NCBI RefSeq assembly: GCF_023242365.1 | Contig: NZ_JALLIX010000029.1 | Location: forward strand, 16,801 to 80,800 | Direction of reading: 5' to 3' | DNA length: 64,000 bases | Source: Pseudomonas sp. MWU13-2100 | Lineage (GTDB): Bacteria > Pseudomonadota > Gammaproteobacteria > Pseudomonadales > Pseudomonadaceae | In this document: piece after piece, positions 50,435-58,713 of the stretch | Position numbering within the stretch: position 1 is the stretch's first letter | Layout: each line of letters begins with the position of its first letter | The notes under the pieces: model-generated | What the model saw: the letters and a program-made list of their open reading frames with translations, nothing else | What the model was told of the DNA's origin: nothing | The model's database searches: none | Translations under genes and position numbers: made by a program

Positions 50435-50908
50435 TTACAAGTCGTTTTTGGAAAGGCTCGTCTTGAGCGCCTCGGTGACCAGGGAAATCAAGATGGGGCT
50501 CGAACTCGACTGCATCTGTTTTCCGATTTCGGCTTGTCGCTCTACTACTTTACCCGCGTATTTTGAGGCCCGACCTTTGGCTGCGAGTGATGATAGTTCT
50601 TCTGAGGAAAAGGTCTTCTCATAAGCGGCTGCAAGGTTCTGGTCCCATTTCGGCTGGTACTGCGGGAGTAGCGTGTTGATTTCGCTCGACAAGGCGGTAT
50701 TGGCCTGGGCATCCCCCAGCTTCGCAACGAGCATCCCATAGGTTTGCGTACGCTTGGCGGCTGACAGTGCAATGGCGGCGAGATCATCGCCAGCGTGGGA
50801 CTGGGCAATGAAACTGCGCGCTGCTTCATTGGCGGTTTCAGCAGAGGCTGCATTTGACAGCGCGAGGAGCAATGTGAAGGCGAGGGTGACGCATAAGGGT
50901 TTCGTCAT
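50435..50908 (-). CDS. Exported protein, DUF2059-like
   Basis: A 157-residue protein with a Sec signal (FTLLLALSNAASA-ET) and a helical mature domain ending with WDQNLAAAYEKTFSSEELSSLAAKGRASKYAGKV, which resembles the C-terminal half of DUF2059. Possibly periplasmic. AGGAG precedes the ATG. Function unknown. Confidence 0.65.
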   Translation of the reverse strand: MTKPLCVTLAFTLLLALSNAASAETANEAARSFIAQSHAGDDLAAIALSAAKRTQTYGMLVAKLGDAQANTALSSEINTLLPQYQPKWDQNLAAAYEKTFSSEELSSLAAKGRASKYAGKVVERQAEIGKQMQSSSSPILISLVTEALKTSLSKNDL

Positions 50909-50962
50909 TGTCTGGCTCCTGGAGGATTGCGAATAAGCGCTTCATTATTTCCTGGACGCTCT

Positions 50963-51244
50963 CTACAACCAAGCCATCACACCACCATGCCGTGAGCAGG
51001 TCCCCCGCCGATGTTGGCTGAAACTGTAAGTCTTGTCTCGGCACTGGGCCGTGGCGCCCTCGGGGGCTCGACCTGATTTGCTGTGGGCCGGGCTGTGCAC
51101 GGTGTTTCCGTCTTTATTCGTATACGAGCCATGCTCGATCAATTGCGATTCGTCGGGTGTCACTACCTGATGATCAGTATCGGACCTGGCGAAAGCGGGT
51201 TGGAAAATCAAGCAGGCGGCAAGCGCCAGGAGTGCGAGTTTCAT
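50963..51244 (-). CDS. DUF3761 exported protein
   Basis: A 93-residue protein with a signal peptide (ALAACLIFQPAFA-RS) and the C-terminal DUF3761 core GATAQCRDKTYSFSQHRRGTCSRHGGVMAW. Two conserved cysteines probably pair in the periplasm. AGGAT lies 11 nt before the ATG. Function unknown. Confidence 0.85.
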   Translation of the reverse strand: MKLALLALAACLIFQPAFARSDTDHQVVTPDESQLIEHGSYTNKDGNTVHSPAHSKSGRAPEGATAQCRDKTYSFSQHRRGTCSRHGGVMAWL

Positions 51245-51377
51245 TAGCTGACCGATCCTTGGTGTAAAAGGGAGGCTTCATACAGGTGTGATTACCGTAC
51301 GTTCCTTTTCAATAGGATGGTAGCAATTTGAAACTACTCTGTCTTTTCTCTCCCGGGGCCTTGTTTACGGGGAGGCG

Positions 51378-51569
51378 TCAGTCCTTGATTTCGACTGACG
51401 TGTATTGCTCCTGGCCCCGTCGAAGCTCGTCGATCACGCCCGTGAACGCCTCGACCAACAGGCTGCGTCCTTGTGCACGGGTGAGTACCCGCAGGCGCAG
51501 TGCCGCGCGGCCAAAATGCAGTTCCTCGGCTACGGTCAAGAAGTAACGCAACCTGCGTAGATCGAGCAT
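51378..51569 (-). pseudogene. LysR regulator with internal deletion
   Basis: A 63-residue frame begins as a perfect LysR N-terminus (MLDLRRLRYFLTVAEELHFGRAALRL) and jumps to a C-terminal-like tail (LLVEAFTGVIDELRRGQEQY). The recognition helix and all of the effector domain are missing. Divergent from the MFS gene at 51678, which it may once have controlled. Confidence 0.78.
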
Positions 51570-51677
51570 CCTGGTCCTTGGGTATTGATCGGTTCGAATT
51601 CGGTATTGGTCTTCGCCAGCCTGCGTATTCTATAAAGCCTTTTCGTCATAAAACGAGAGGCCCTGTGAGTTAACACG

Positions 51678-52886
51678 ATGACTGATCTGAAAAGCCCACT
51701 TACATTGAGCGAGTCTTCATCTACCGAGGGCTCTTTGCGGCGCCGCTCCCTGCTGGCGGCCTGCAGTGCCCATGCGGTGCATGACGGCCTCACCGACGTG
51801 ATCTATGTGTTGCTGCCAATCTGGCAGGCACAGTTCGGCATGAGCTACGCACAGGTCGGGATGTTACGCGGGGCCTATTCCGGGATGATGGCCGGTTTCC
51901 AGCTATTGGCGAGCCGGGCCGCCAGGCGCTGGGGACGCGAGCGTTTGCTGGTGGGCGGCACGGCCCTGGCCGGCCTGGCTTACCTGCTTGCCGGTCAGGC
52001 CAGTGGGCTGACGGTATTGTTGTTGGCGCTGCTGCTGGGTGGATTGGGCGCCAGCACCCAGCATCCGCTGGCTTCCTCGTTGATTACCGATACCCATGAG
52101 GCCGGCGGCGGCGTCAAGGAGGCGCTGTCGCAGTACAACTTTTCCGGCGATATCGGCAAGACGTTGATTCCGGGCCTGACAGGCCTGCTGCTGACGATCA
52201 TCAGTTGGCGCGCCAGTGTCACGCTGATAGGCGTGCTCGGCCTGGCGGCGGCCGCGCTACTGTGGTGGCTGGTCCCGACCTGGGCGGTCAACCCGCCCGG
52301 GCCAGGCAAAGCCTCCGCAGCACTGGCAGGGAAAGGCTCCGCCGGTGGGCTGCGTGCGCTGCTGCTGACGGGGACGTTGGACAGTGCGGTGCGCATGGGC
52401 TTTCTCACGTTCCTGCCGTTCCTGTTGAGCAGCAAGGGCGCCGGGACGGCGGGTATCGGCCTGGCGTTGATGCTGTTGTTCGTCGGCGGCGCGTTCGGCA
52501 AGTTGTTCTGCGGCTACCTGGGCGCGCGTATCGGCATGATGAAGACCGTGTGGCTGAGCGAGTCCGCTACGTCGCTGTTGATCGTGCTGGCGGTGTATCT
52601 GCCGCTGTCGGGCATGATGGCGCTGCTGCCGCTGCTGGGGCTGGTGCTGAACGGGACATCGTCGGTGCTCTATGGCGTGGTGCCGGAGTTGTCGGAGGCG
52701 GGCAAGCGCGAGCAGGCTTTCGCGTTGTTCTATACCGGGACCATCGGTGCTGGGGCATTGGCGCCAGTGTTGTTTGGCGGGCTGGGGGACATGACCGGCA
52801 TCCCGGTCGCGGTGATGACCCTGGCGGCCACGGTGCTGTTGACGTTGCCACTGTCCTGGGGCGTGCAGCGAGCCTTGGATCGCTGA
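51678..52886 (+). CDS. MFS transporter (Fsr/fosmidomycin-resistance-like)
   Basis: A 402-residue 12-TM carrier: HAVHDGLTDVIYVLLPIWQAQFGMSYAQVGMLRGAYSG is the Fsr-group opening, followed by GGLGASTQHPLASSLITD and LYGVVPELSEAGKREQAFALFYTGTIGAGA. Probably an efflux pump for a small molecule. The ATG at 51678 has a weak RBS. The divergent LysR gene beside it is broken, so expression may be unregulated. Confidence 0.88.
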   Translation: MTDLKSPLTLSESSSTEGSLRRRSLLAACSAHAVHDGLTDVIYVLLPIWQAQFGMSYAQVGMLRGAYSGMMAGFQLLASRAARRWGRERLLVGGTALAGLAYLLAGQASGLTVLLLALLLGGLGASTQHPLASSLITDTHEAGGGVKEALSQYNFSGDIGKTLIPGLTGLLLTIISWRASVTLIGVLGLAAAALLWWLVPTWAVNPPGPGKASAALAGKGSAGGLRALLLTGTLDSAVRMGFLTFLPFLLSSKGAGTAGIGLALMLLFVGGAFGKLFCGYLGARIGMMKTVWLSESATSLLIVLAVYLPLSGMMALLPLLGLVLNGTSSVLYGVVPELSEAGKREQAFALFYTGTIGAGALAPVLFGGLGDMTGIPVAVMTLAATVLLTLPLSWGVQRALDR

Positions 52887-52993
52887 AACCACGGTATTCC
52901 CGTCGGGAATGTGCGCATGAAAATCGTACATTTCATTTTTGGCGTCGAATCTCGTAGCGTGTCCTCTCCCACCTATGGATATGGAGATGTACC

Positions 52994-53626
52994 GTGAGTG
53001 ATTCCCGCCTGCGCCTGTACGTTGATGCTCAATTCACCAGCCCTTATGCCCTGTCGGATTTCGTCGTGCTGCGGGAAAAAGGCATCGACTTTGACATCAT
53101 CCCGCTGGACCTCGATACCTTGGAAAACCAGGCTGCGGATTACGCCAGCCTGTCGCTGACCCAGCGGGTACCCACTCTTGTGCATGGCAACTTTGCCTTG
53201 TCCGAGTCGTCGGCGATTGCCGAGTATCTGGAAGAAACCTTCCCGCAGGTGCCGGTTTATCCGCAAGACCGTCAACAGCGTGCGCAGGCCCGGCAGATCC
53301 AGGCCTGGCTGCGCAGTGACCTGATGCCGATCCGGCAGGAGCGTTCCACCCTGGTGGTGTTCTATGGCCGCAAGTCCGGAGCGTTGTCGCCAGTGGCCGA
53401 GGCGGCAGCGCGCAAGCTGTTCGCGGCAGCCCTGGAGCTACTGGCGGATGGCCGCGAGAACTTGTTCGGTCACTGGTCGATTGCCGATACCGACCTGGCG
53501 CTGATGCTCAACCGGCTGGTCCTCAACGGTGACGACGTGCCTCCTGTCCTGGTGGAATATGCGCGGCGCCAATGGCTGCGGCCTGCCGTGCAGGAGTGGG
53601 TCGGGTTCCAGCGTCCGGCGTTGTAA
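52994..53626 (+). CDS. yfcF: Glutathione S-transferase (YfcF-like)
   Basis: A 210-residue protein with an N-terminal thioredoxin-like domain (LRLYVDAQFTSPYALSDFVVLREKGIDF, QRVPTLVHGNFALSESSAIAEYLEE) and a helical C-terminal domain. It is like E. coli YfcF, which has GSH transferase and peroxidase activity. The start is GTG with GGAG upstream. Monocistronic, convergent with the MFS gene. Confidence 0.88.
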   Translation: MSDSRLRLYVDAQFTSPYALSDFVVLREKGIDFDIIPLDLDTLENQAADYASLSLTQRVPTLVHGNFALSESSAIAEYLEETFPQVPVYPQDRQQRAQARQIQAWLRSDLMPIRQERSTLVVFYGRKSGALSPVAEAAARKLFAAALELLADGRENLFGHWSIADTDLALMLNRLVLNGDDVPPVLVEYARRQWLRPAVQEWVGFQRPAL

Positions 53627-53635
53627 TTGGCCGCG

Positions 53636-55060
53636 TTATCTTTTCTTGACGGCCAGCGCTATGACCAGTGCGACGACCACCAGCGCCAGTGCCGTGGCGA
53701 AGGTCGTCCGCAGGCCGCTGGCGACGGCTTCGGGGGCCGTGCTGGTGATGTCGGCGGCCTTTGAAGCGAATACAAACACCGCACCCAACACCGATGCTCC
53801 CGTGATCAACCCGAGATTGCGCGCCAGGTTGAGCAGGCCGGAGACAATGCCGCGTTGCTGCATACCGACCTCGCTCATGACGGCGCTGTTATTGGACGCC
53901 TGGAACAAGGCATAGCCGAAAGTGACAAGCACCAGCGGGCCGATGTAACCACCCAGGCCAAGAGTCTGCGGCAGCAGCGACAATACGAGGCAGCCGAGCG
54001 ACATGGCCAGCAACCCGACAACGCTCATGCGCTGTGCACCAAAGCGGTCCGCCAGTCGACCCGCCGGTACCCCGCTCAACGCCGAGACACAGGGCCCGGC
54101 CGAGAGGGCGAGTCCGACCGAGGCGGCATCCAAGCCGAGTCCTTGCACCAGGTAAAAGGGCCCGACCACCAGTGTCGCCATCATCACCGTCGAGACCAGC
54201 GCACTCATGAACAGGCTCCCGCTCAGCTGGAGGTCGCGGAACATCGTCAGGCGAATCAGCGGTGAGCTGACCTTCGACTCGGTGAGCACGAACAGGCCAA
54301 GGCCAAAGGTCGCCGCTGCCAGCAGGCTGATATTGAGCAGGCCGAAGTGACCGCGTCCCAATGTCATGGCCAGGGCATAAGCCGCCAGTGTCAGCGCCAG
54401 CAGCAGTGTGCCCAGCGGGTCGAAACCACTGCACTCACGCTGGGGGCGCTGGAGATCCTCGGGCAGATGGCGGTGGCTGAGAACAAGCGTCAGCAGACCC
54501 AGCGGCACACAGATGAGGAAGAGCGCGCGCCAACCTGGCCCGGCGATCAGGAAGCCGCCCAGCGATGGACCCAGGGCCGTGCCGATGGCGGACATGCTGC
54601 CCAGTAAACCCATGGCTCTGCCGGTCCGGGCCTTCGTCACTGTCTCGCCGACAAACGCCAGGGTCAGGGCCATCATGATCGCCGCGCCGATCCCTTGCAG
54701 CGCCCGGGCGCCGATCAGCAGGCCGAGCGTGGGGGCGCAACCGCACAGGGCCGAGGCCAGGGTGAATAGGGCAATACCGACCAGGAGCAGGCGCCGTCGG
54801 CCGGTGAGATCACCAAGCCGCCCAACACTGACGATCAGGGTGGTGATTGTCAGGAGGTAGGCGAGGACGACCCATTGCACGCTCTGGAAGGAGGCGTTGA
54901 ACACCTGTGCCAGCGTAGGCAGGCCGACATTGGCAATGCTGGTGCCCAGGGACGATAGCAGCATCGACAGCGACAAGCCGGCCAGTGCCCAGCGCGCCGA
55001 AGGTGTGTGTGGTTCAGCATCTGTCGCTAGCTTGTCTGGTTCTGCAATGATCGGTTTCAT
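53636..55060 (-). CDS. DHA2-family MFS drug efflux transporter (14 TM)
   Basis: A 474-residue protein of the QacA/EmrB-like group: SMLLSSLGTSIANVGLPTLAQVFNASFQSVQWVV is the conserved first helix region, followed by GRLGDLTGRRRLLLVGI (motif A) and GPSLGGFLIAGPGWRALFLI (motif C). Proton-driven export of hydrophobic or cationic compounds is likely. AAGAGAAG precedes the ATG at 55060. Divergent from a LysR gene (140 bp between), its probable regulator. Confidence 0.9.
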   Translation of the reverse strand: MKPIIAEPDKLATDAEPHTPSARWALAGLSLSMLLSSLGTSIANVGLPTLAQVFNASFQSVQWVVLAYLLTITTLIVSVGRLGDLTGRRRLLLVGIALFTLASALCGCAPTLGLLIGARALQGIGAAIMMALTLAFVGETVTKARTGRAMGLLGSMSAIGTALGPSLGGFLIAGPGWRALFLICVPLGLLTLVLSHRHLPEDLQRPQRECSGFDPLGTLLLALTLAAYALAMTLGRGHFGLLNISLLAAATFGLGLFVLTESKVSSPLIRLTMFRDLQLSGSLFMSALVSTVMMATLVVGPFYLVQGLGLDAASVGLALSAGPCVSALSGVPAGRLADRFGAQRMSVVGLLAMSLGCLVLSLLPQTLGLGGYIGPLVLVTFGYALFQASNNSAVMSEVGMQQRGIVSGLLNLARNLGLITGASVLGAVFVFASKAADITSTAPEAVASGLRTTFATALALVVVALVIALAVKKR

Positions 55061-55200
55061 CCGGCTTCTCTTTTTGGCTACTCCCAACGCGGAGCTGTCA
55101 CAAATCTATGCTGGCGTCTAACATGGCGGAAGACGCATCATTTGCACTTTACTCGTGCGTTTGACGCGCTATTCGATCCAGGCATGCCAAGGGGCAGTCC

Positions 55201-56097
55201 ATGTCCATACCCGATCTCAATCTACTGGTCACCCTGGATGTGCTTCTGGCCGAAGGCAGTGTGGCGCGCGCGGCCCGGCGTTTGCACCTCAGCCCCTCGG
55301 CGATGAGCCGGGCGTTGGCGCGTCTGCGGGAAAGCACCGGCGATCCGCTGTTGGTCCGCGCCGGGCGCGGCCTGGTGCCCACGCCGCGGGCGCTGGAGTT
55401 GCGTGAGCGAGTCGCGCAGTTGGTGCAGGACGCCGAAGCCGTATTGCGACCTGTCGGGCAGTTGGACCTCAAGCAACTGGTGCGCACGTTCACATTGCGT
55501 GCTCGTGACGGTTTTGTGGAGAACTTCGGTCCCGCGCTGCTGGCCAGGATCGCTGAAGAGGCGCCCGGAGTACGCCTTCGATTCCTGCAGAAACCGGACA
55601 AGGACAGCGCGCCGCTGCGTGATGGCAGTGTCGATCTGGAAACCGGTGTAGTGGATAGCAGCCAAGGTCCGGAGTTGTTGACCCAGGCGCTGTTTCGCGA
55701 TCGTTTTATTGGCGTGGTACGCCGGGAGCATCCGCTGAGTCAGGGTGATATGACTGCGGCACGTTATGCGGCCGGCCAGCACATCGGTGTTTCGCGGCGG
55801 GAACTCGACAAGGGCGCCGTCGATGAGGCGCTGGAGCGGCTTGAGCTTTGTCGTGAGGTGGCTACGTTTGTCGCCGGATTTTCGACCGCGCTGTCACTGG
55901 CCCGGTCAACCGATTTGATCGCCACCGTGCCTGAACGTCACACCGGCAACCTGCGTACCCGTATGCACAGCTTTGAACTTCCGTTCTCGTTGCCGACGTT
56001 CACAGTGGCGATGCTCTGGCATCCGCGGCTGGATGCCGATCCCGCGCATCGCTGGCTGCGCGGGTGCCTTCGGCAAGTCTGCGCGCAGCCGGGGTGA
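55201..56097 (+). CDS. LysR-family regulator
   Basis: A 298-residue LysR protein: MSIPDLNLLVTLDVLLAEGSVARAARRLHLSPSAMSRALARLRE is the NodD/LeuO-like wHTH form. Effector domain LDLKQLVRTFTLRARDGFVENFG... The start at 55201 follows a weak GGGGCA. Divergent from the DHA2 exporter. Confidence 0.92.
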   Translation: MSIPDLNLLVTLDVLLAEGSVARAARRLHLSPSAMSRALARLRESTGDPLLVRAGRGLVPTPRALELRERVAQLVQDAEAVLRPVGQLDLKQLVRTFTLRARDGFVENFGPALLARIAEEAPGVRLRFLQKPDKDSAPLRDGSVDLETGVVDSSQGPELLTQALFRDRFIGVVRREHPLSQGDMTAARYAAGQHIGVSRRELDKGAVDEALERLELCREVATFVAGFSTALSLARSTDLIATVPERHTGNLRTRMHSFELPFSLPTFTVAMLWHPRLDADPAHRWLRGCLRQVCAQPG

Positions 56098-56098
56098 C

Positions 56099-56647
56099 TC
56101 AGTTCAAGGTGAACTTGACCAGCATGTCGTATGCCAGCTTGAGCATGGGAATGGTGATGCAGATGAGCAGGATGCTGAGCTGCCAGCGCAGGATCTTGTT
56201 CTGTGAGTCCATTTCAGCAACGGATACCTGGAATTTTGCACCCTGTTCTGTGATGGCGGATCGCAGTTCTTGGCCTTGCTTCGTCATGGCGGCTTGTAGT
56301 TCCGCACCTTGTTCCTTGATGGAGGCCCGTAGTTCTGTCCCTTGTTCTCGGAGCATCGAGCCCAAGGAGCGTATCTCCACACTCTGATCTTTGATCATGC
56401 CGCGCAGTTCCGCACTCTGGTCTTTGATCATGCCGCGCAACTCCGCGCTCTGGTCTTTGATCATGCCTCGCAGTTCCGCGCCGAGTTCCGTAATCGACGT
56501 TTGCAAGTGTGTCTCGGTGCGGAGCAGATCAGACTTTGTCGCGAATTTTTCCATATCCGACTCCCAGGCATTCACAACCGCCTTGGCCTTGTTCGGAGGG
56601 ACACTGATGTTCGTCAGCGCGTCGTATAAGTTCATCGATAGCTTCAT
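56099..56647 (-). CDS. DUF1640-like coiled-coil membrane protein with hendecad repeats
   Basis: A 182-residue protein. After residues 1-50, seven 11-residue units (ELRGMIKDQSA three times, then variants such as ELRASIKEQGA, ELRSAITEQGA) form a right-handed coiled coil to about residue 145, followed by a C-terminal TM helix (LSILLICITIPMLKLAYDML). It resembles DUF1640/CCDC90-type proteins. GGAG precedes the ATG at 56647. Copy-number variation between strains is likely because the DNA also repeats. Confidence 0.8.
   Translation of the reverse strand: MKLSMNLYDALTNISVPPNKAKAVVNAWESDMEKFATKSDLLRTETHLQTSITELGAELRGMIKDQSAELRGMIKDQSAELRGMIKDQSVEIRSLGSMLREQGTELRASIKEQGAELQAAMTKQGQELRSAITEQGAKFQVSVAEMDSQNKILRWQLSILLICITIPMLKLAYDMLVKFTLN
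56388..56486. repeat. 33-bp tandem repeat, about 3 copies
   Basis: Units at 56388-56420, 56421-56453 and 56454-56486 share TTTGATCATGCCgCGCAgTTCCGC with few changes, encoding the three identical hendecads of the coiled-coil gene. Two copies differ at only a few bases. A recent slippage or recombination expansion. Confidence 0.85.
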
Positions 56648-56883
56648 CGTATCTCCTGCAGGGGACAAGTGACCAGAAGGCACCGCCTGACGGCAGGCTT
56701 CCGTCAAAAGCGAAGGCTGGGCAGGCGCTACCAGGGCAGCGGTCCAGATTCAGATAATCGACGTAAAGCCAGGGAGTGGGAAGTCGGACATTTCTTATGA
56801 GGAGGCAGGACAAGGCCTGGGTTTTTGCGCGCAAATCAACGTGGCAGCTGGAGAGGCCGCGGGCCAACTATCCGTGATCGGGA

Positions 56884-57093
56884 TTAGTCGCGCAGCATGC
56901 TGGTGCCGTACTCACGGAAGCTGCTGCCCAGGCTCGAACCGCCAAAACTCTGGGTGACGGGTTTGCTGTCGTAGTGTTGATTACAGCTTTCGCTATAGCA
57001 GGCGCTGTTGCTGGTCATCGTGCTCGTGCCAGAGCAGGCGCTCAACAGCAGGGCGCTCAGCACCAGCGCGATTTTGACGAGGTTCGGCTTCAT
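56884..57093 (-). CDS. Small lipoprotein (69 aa)
   Basis: MKPNLVKIALVLSALLLSAC is a clear lipoprotein signal with lipobox LSAC. The mature part is Ser/Gly-rich (SFGGSSLGSSF) with two cysteines (ACYSESCNQ) that could pair. AGGGGAAA precedes the ATG. Function unknown. No neighbour suggests an operon. Confidence 0.75.
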   Translation of the reverse strand: MKPNLVKIALVLSALLLSACSGTSTMTSNSACYSESCNQHYDSKPVTQSFGGSSLGSSFREYGTSMLRD

Positions 57094-57282
57094 GGTTCGG
57101 TTTCCCCTGGCTGGATGCGATGCACGAATAATACCTTGTCCATCTTACGCCGCTTGAATGCTTCGCTGGATGAAACCTTTCGTCTATGGAGCAAAAGGTT
57201 GTACAGGGGCGTTTTCTTCAATACCACGAGCCGTGCGCATGGCTACCTTCAGCCCGACATCCATTCATGCGGAAAGTAGACG

Positions 57283-57870
57283 ATGAGCATCCTTGTTTCG
57301 ATGGCGGCCTTTGCGCTGGCCTCTTCCATTACCCCCGGCCCGGTCAATATCGTCGCCTTGAGTGCCGGTGCGCAGTTCGGCTGGCGCGCCAGCCTGCGGC
57401 ACGTGACCGGCGCGACCCTGGGTTTCACCCTGTTGCTGGTCCTGATCGGCCTTGGGTTGAATGAGCTGCTGCTGTTTGTGCCGAGCCTGACCCGGGTGAT
57501 CCAGTTGGCCGGAGTGGCCTTCCTGTTGTACATGGCCTGGAAGCTGGCGCTCGACGATGGCGGCCTGAATACCAGTCAGCCCGGCAAACAACCGACGATG
57601 ACGCTCGGCGCTCTGATGCAGTGGCTCAATCCCAAGGCCTGGCTGGCCTGCGTGGCTGGGATGGGGGCGTTCGTGGCCAATGGCGAGGCGCACCTGGTGT
57701 GGCAGTTCGCGGCGGTGTACTTCGTGATCTGCTACGGCTCGATTGCCTGTTGGGCGTTTGCCGGGACCTTTCTACGGCACTATCTGGACAACCCCAAGGG
57801 CATGCGCCTGTTCAACCGGTTGATGGCCTTGTTGCTGGCACTCAGTGCGATCTACCTGTTGCTGCCGTGA
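57283..57870 (+). CDS. LysE-family transporter
   Basis: A 195-residue six-TM protein: MSILVSMAAFALASSITPGPVNIVALSAGAQFGW has the TPGPVN motif; MQWLNPKAWLACVAGMGAF has NPKAW. This YfiK/CysX-like branch exports amino acids. GGAAA precedes the ATG. Convergent with the AraC gene, which commonly regulates it (stop-stop gap 6 nt). Confidence 0.88.
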   Translation: MSILVSMAAFALASSITPGPVNIVALSAGAQFGWRASLRHVTGATLGFTLLLVLIGLGLNELLLFVPSLTRVIQLAGVAFLLYMAWKLALDDGGLNTSQPGKQPTMTLGALMQWLNPKAWLACVAGMGAFVANGEAHLVWQFAAVYFVICYGSIACWAFAGTFLRHYLDNPKGMRLFNRLMALLLALSAIYLLLP

Positions 57871-57876
57871 GGCGGA

Positions 57877-58713
57877 TCAACCGCGATATTGCCCTGGTGT
57901 CGCGGCCAGGTGTTGCTTGAAGACCCGCTGGAAATGCGCCTGGTCGGCGAAGCCGGCTTCCAGTGCGACGTCGGCGATCAGGCCGCCACGCCGCAGCCGG
58001 TTACGCGCGTACTGGATGCGTCGGTTGACCAGGAAGGCGTGGGGCGTCATGCCGTAATGCTGCTTGAAGGCGCGGGTCAGGTAGGACGCCGACAACTGCG
58101 CGGCCTGGCAGATGTCCTCCAGCTTCAGGGCCTCGGTGCAGTGTTTGTGAATGTAGGCCGCGGCCAGTTCGAGCTTCTGGTGGATCTCCCGGGCCGGCCG
58201 GGGCGCCGGGTTCAAACGGTGTTGCAGCTGGGTGAAGAACTCGACCAGGGCACACTGTTTTTCCAGGAGTGCGAGGTCGTCGTCCACCAGGGTTTCGTAG
58301 AGGTTGTTGAAACTTTCGTAGAGTGCCGGATCGCTGGTATGAGGCGTGGAAAAGGCGCGGAAATCCAGATCCGAGCTGAACCCCAGTTCATGTTGCAGCG
58401 ATGTCAGCCAGGCCATCTCGACATAGAGCATGCGATAGGCCCAGGGCTGGTCTTCGATGGGGTTGCAGGCATGCACCTCGCCCGGATTCATGAGCACTAC
58501 GGTACCGGCCGCGACCCGCCACTGATTCTGCTGGTTGATATAGGTGCTCTGGCCGTGGGTGATCGCCCCGATTGAGAAGTGTTCGTGGGAATGCCGGGAA
58601 TAGCAGACCTTGCGACCGTCCTGGATCGAGCGGGCCTCGATGCAGGGCAGGCGTTCGTCCCGCCAGAAGCGGGGGGCCTTGTCATCGGGGGCGGTCGGGG
58701 ACGATTTACTCAT
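57877..58713 (-). CDS. AraC-family regulator
   Basis: A 278-residue protein: an N-terminal cupin (CYSRHSHEHFSIGAITHGQSTY... VLMNPGEVHACNP) and a C-terminal double HTH (LKLEDICQAAQLSASYLTRAFKQHYGMTPHAFLVNRRIQYARN..DVALEAGFADQAHFQRVFKQHLAATPGQYR). Neighbour of a LysE exporter, as in many Pseudomonas pairs. Its start overlaps the 3' end of the large propeller-like gene by 8 nt. Confidence 0.92.
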   Translation of the reverse strand: MSKSSPTAPDDKAPRFWRDERLPCIEARSIQDGRKVCYSRHSHEHFSIGAITHGQSTYINQQNQWRVAAGTVVLMNPGEVHACNPIEDQPWAYRMLYVEMAWLTSLQHELGFSSDLDFRAFSTPHTSDPALYESFNNLYETLVDDDLALLEKQCALVEFFTQLQHRLNPAPRPAREIHQKLELAAAYIHKHCTEALKLEDICQAAQLSASYLTRAFKQHYGMTPHAFLVNRRIQYARNRLRRGGLIADVALEAGFADQAHFQRVFKQHLAATPGQYRG

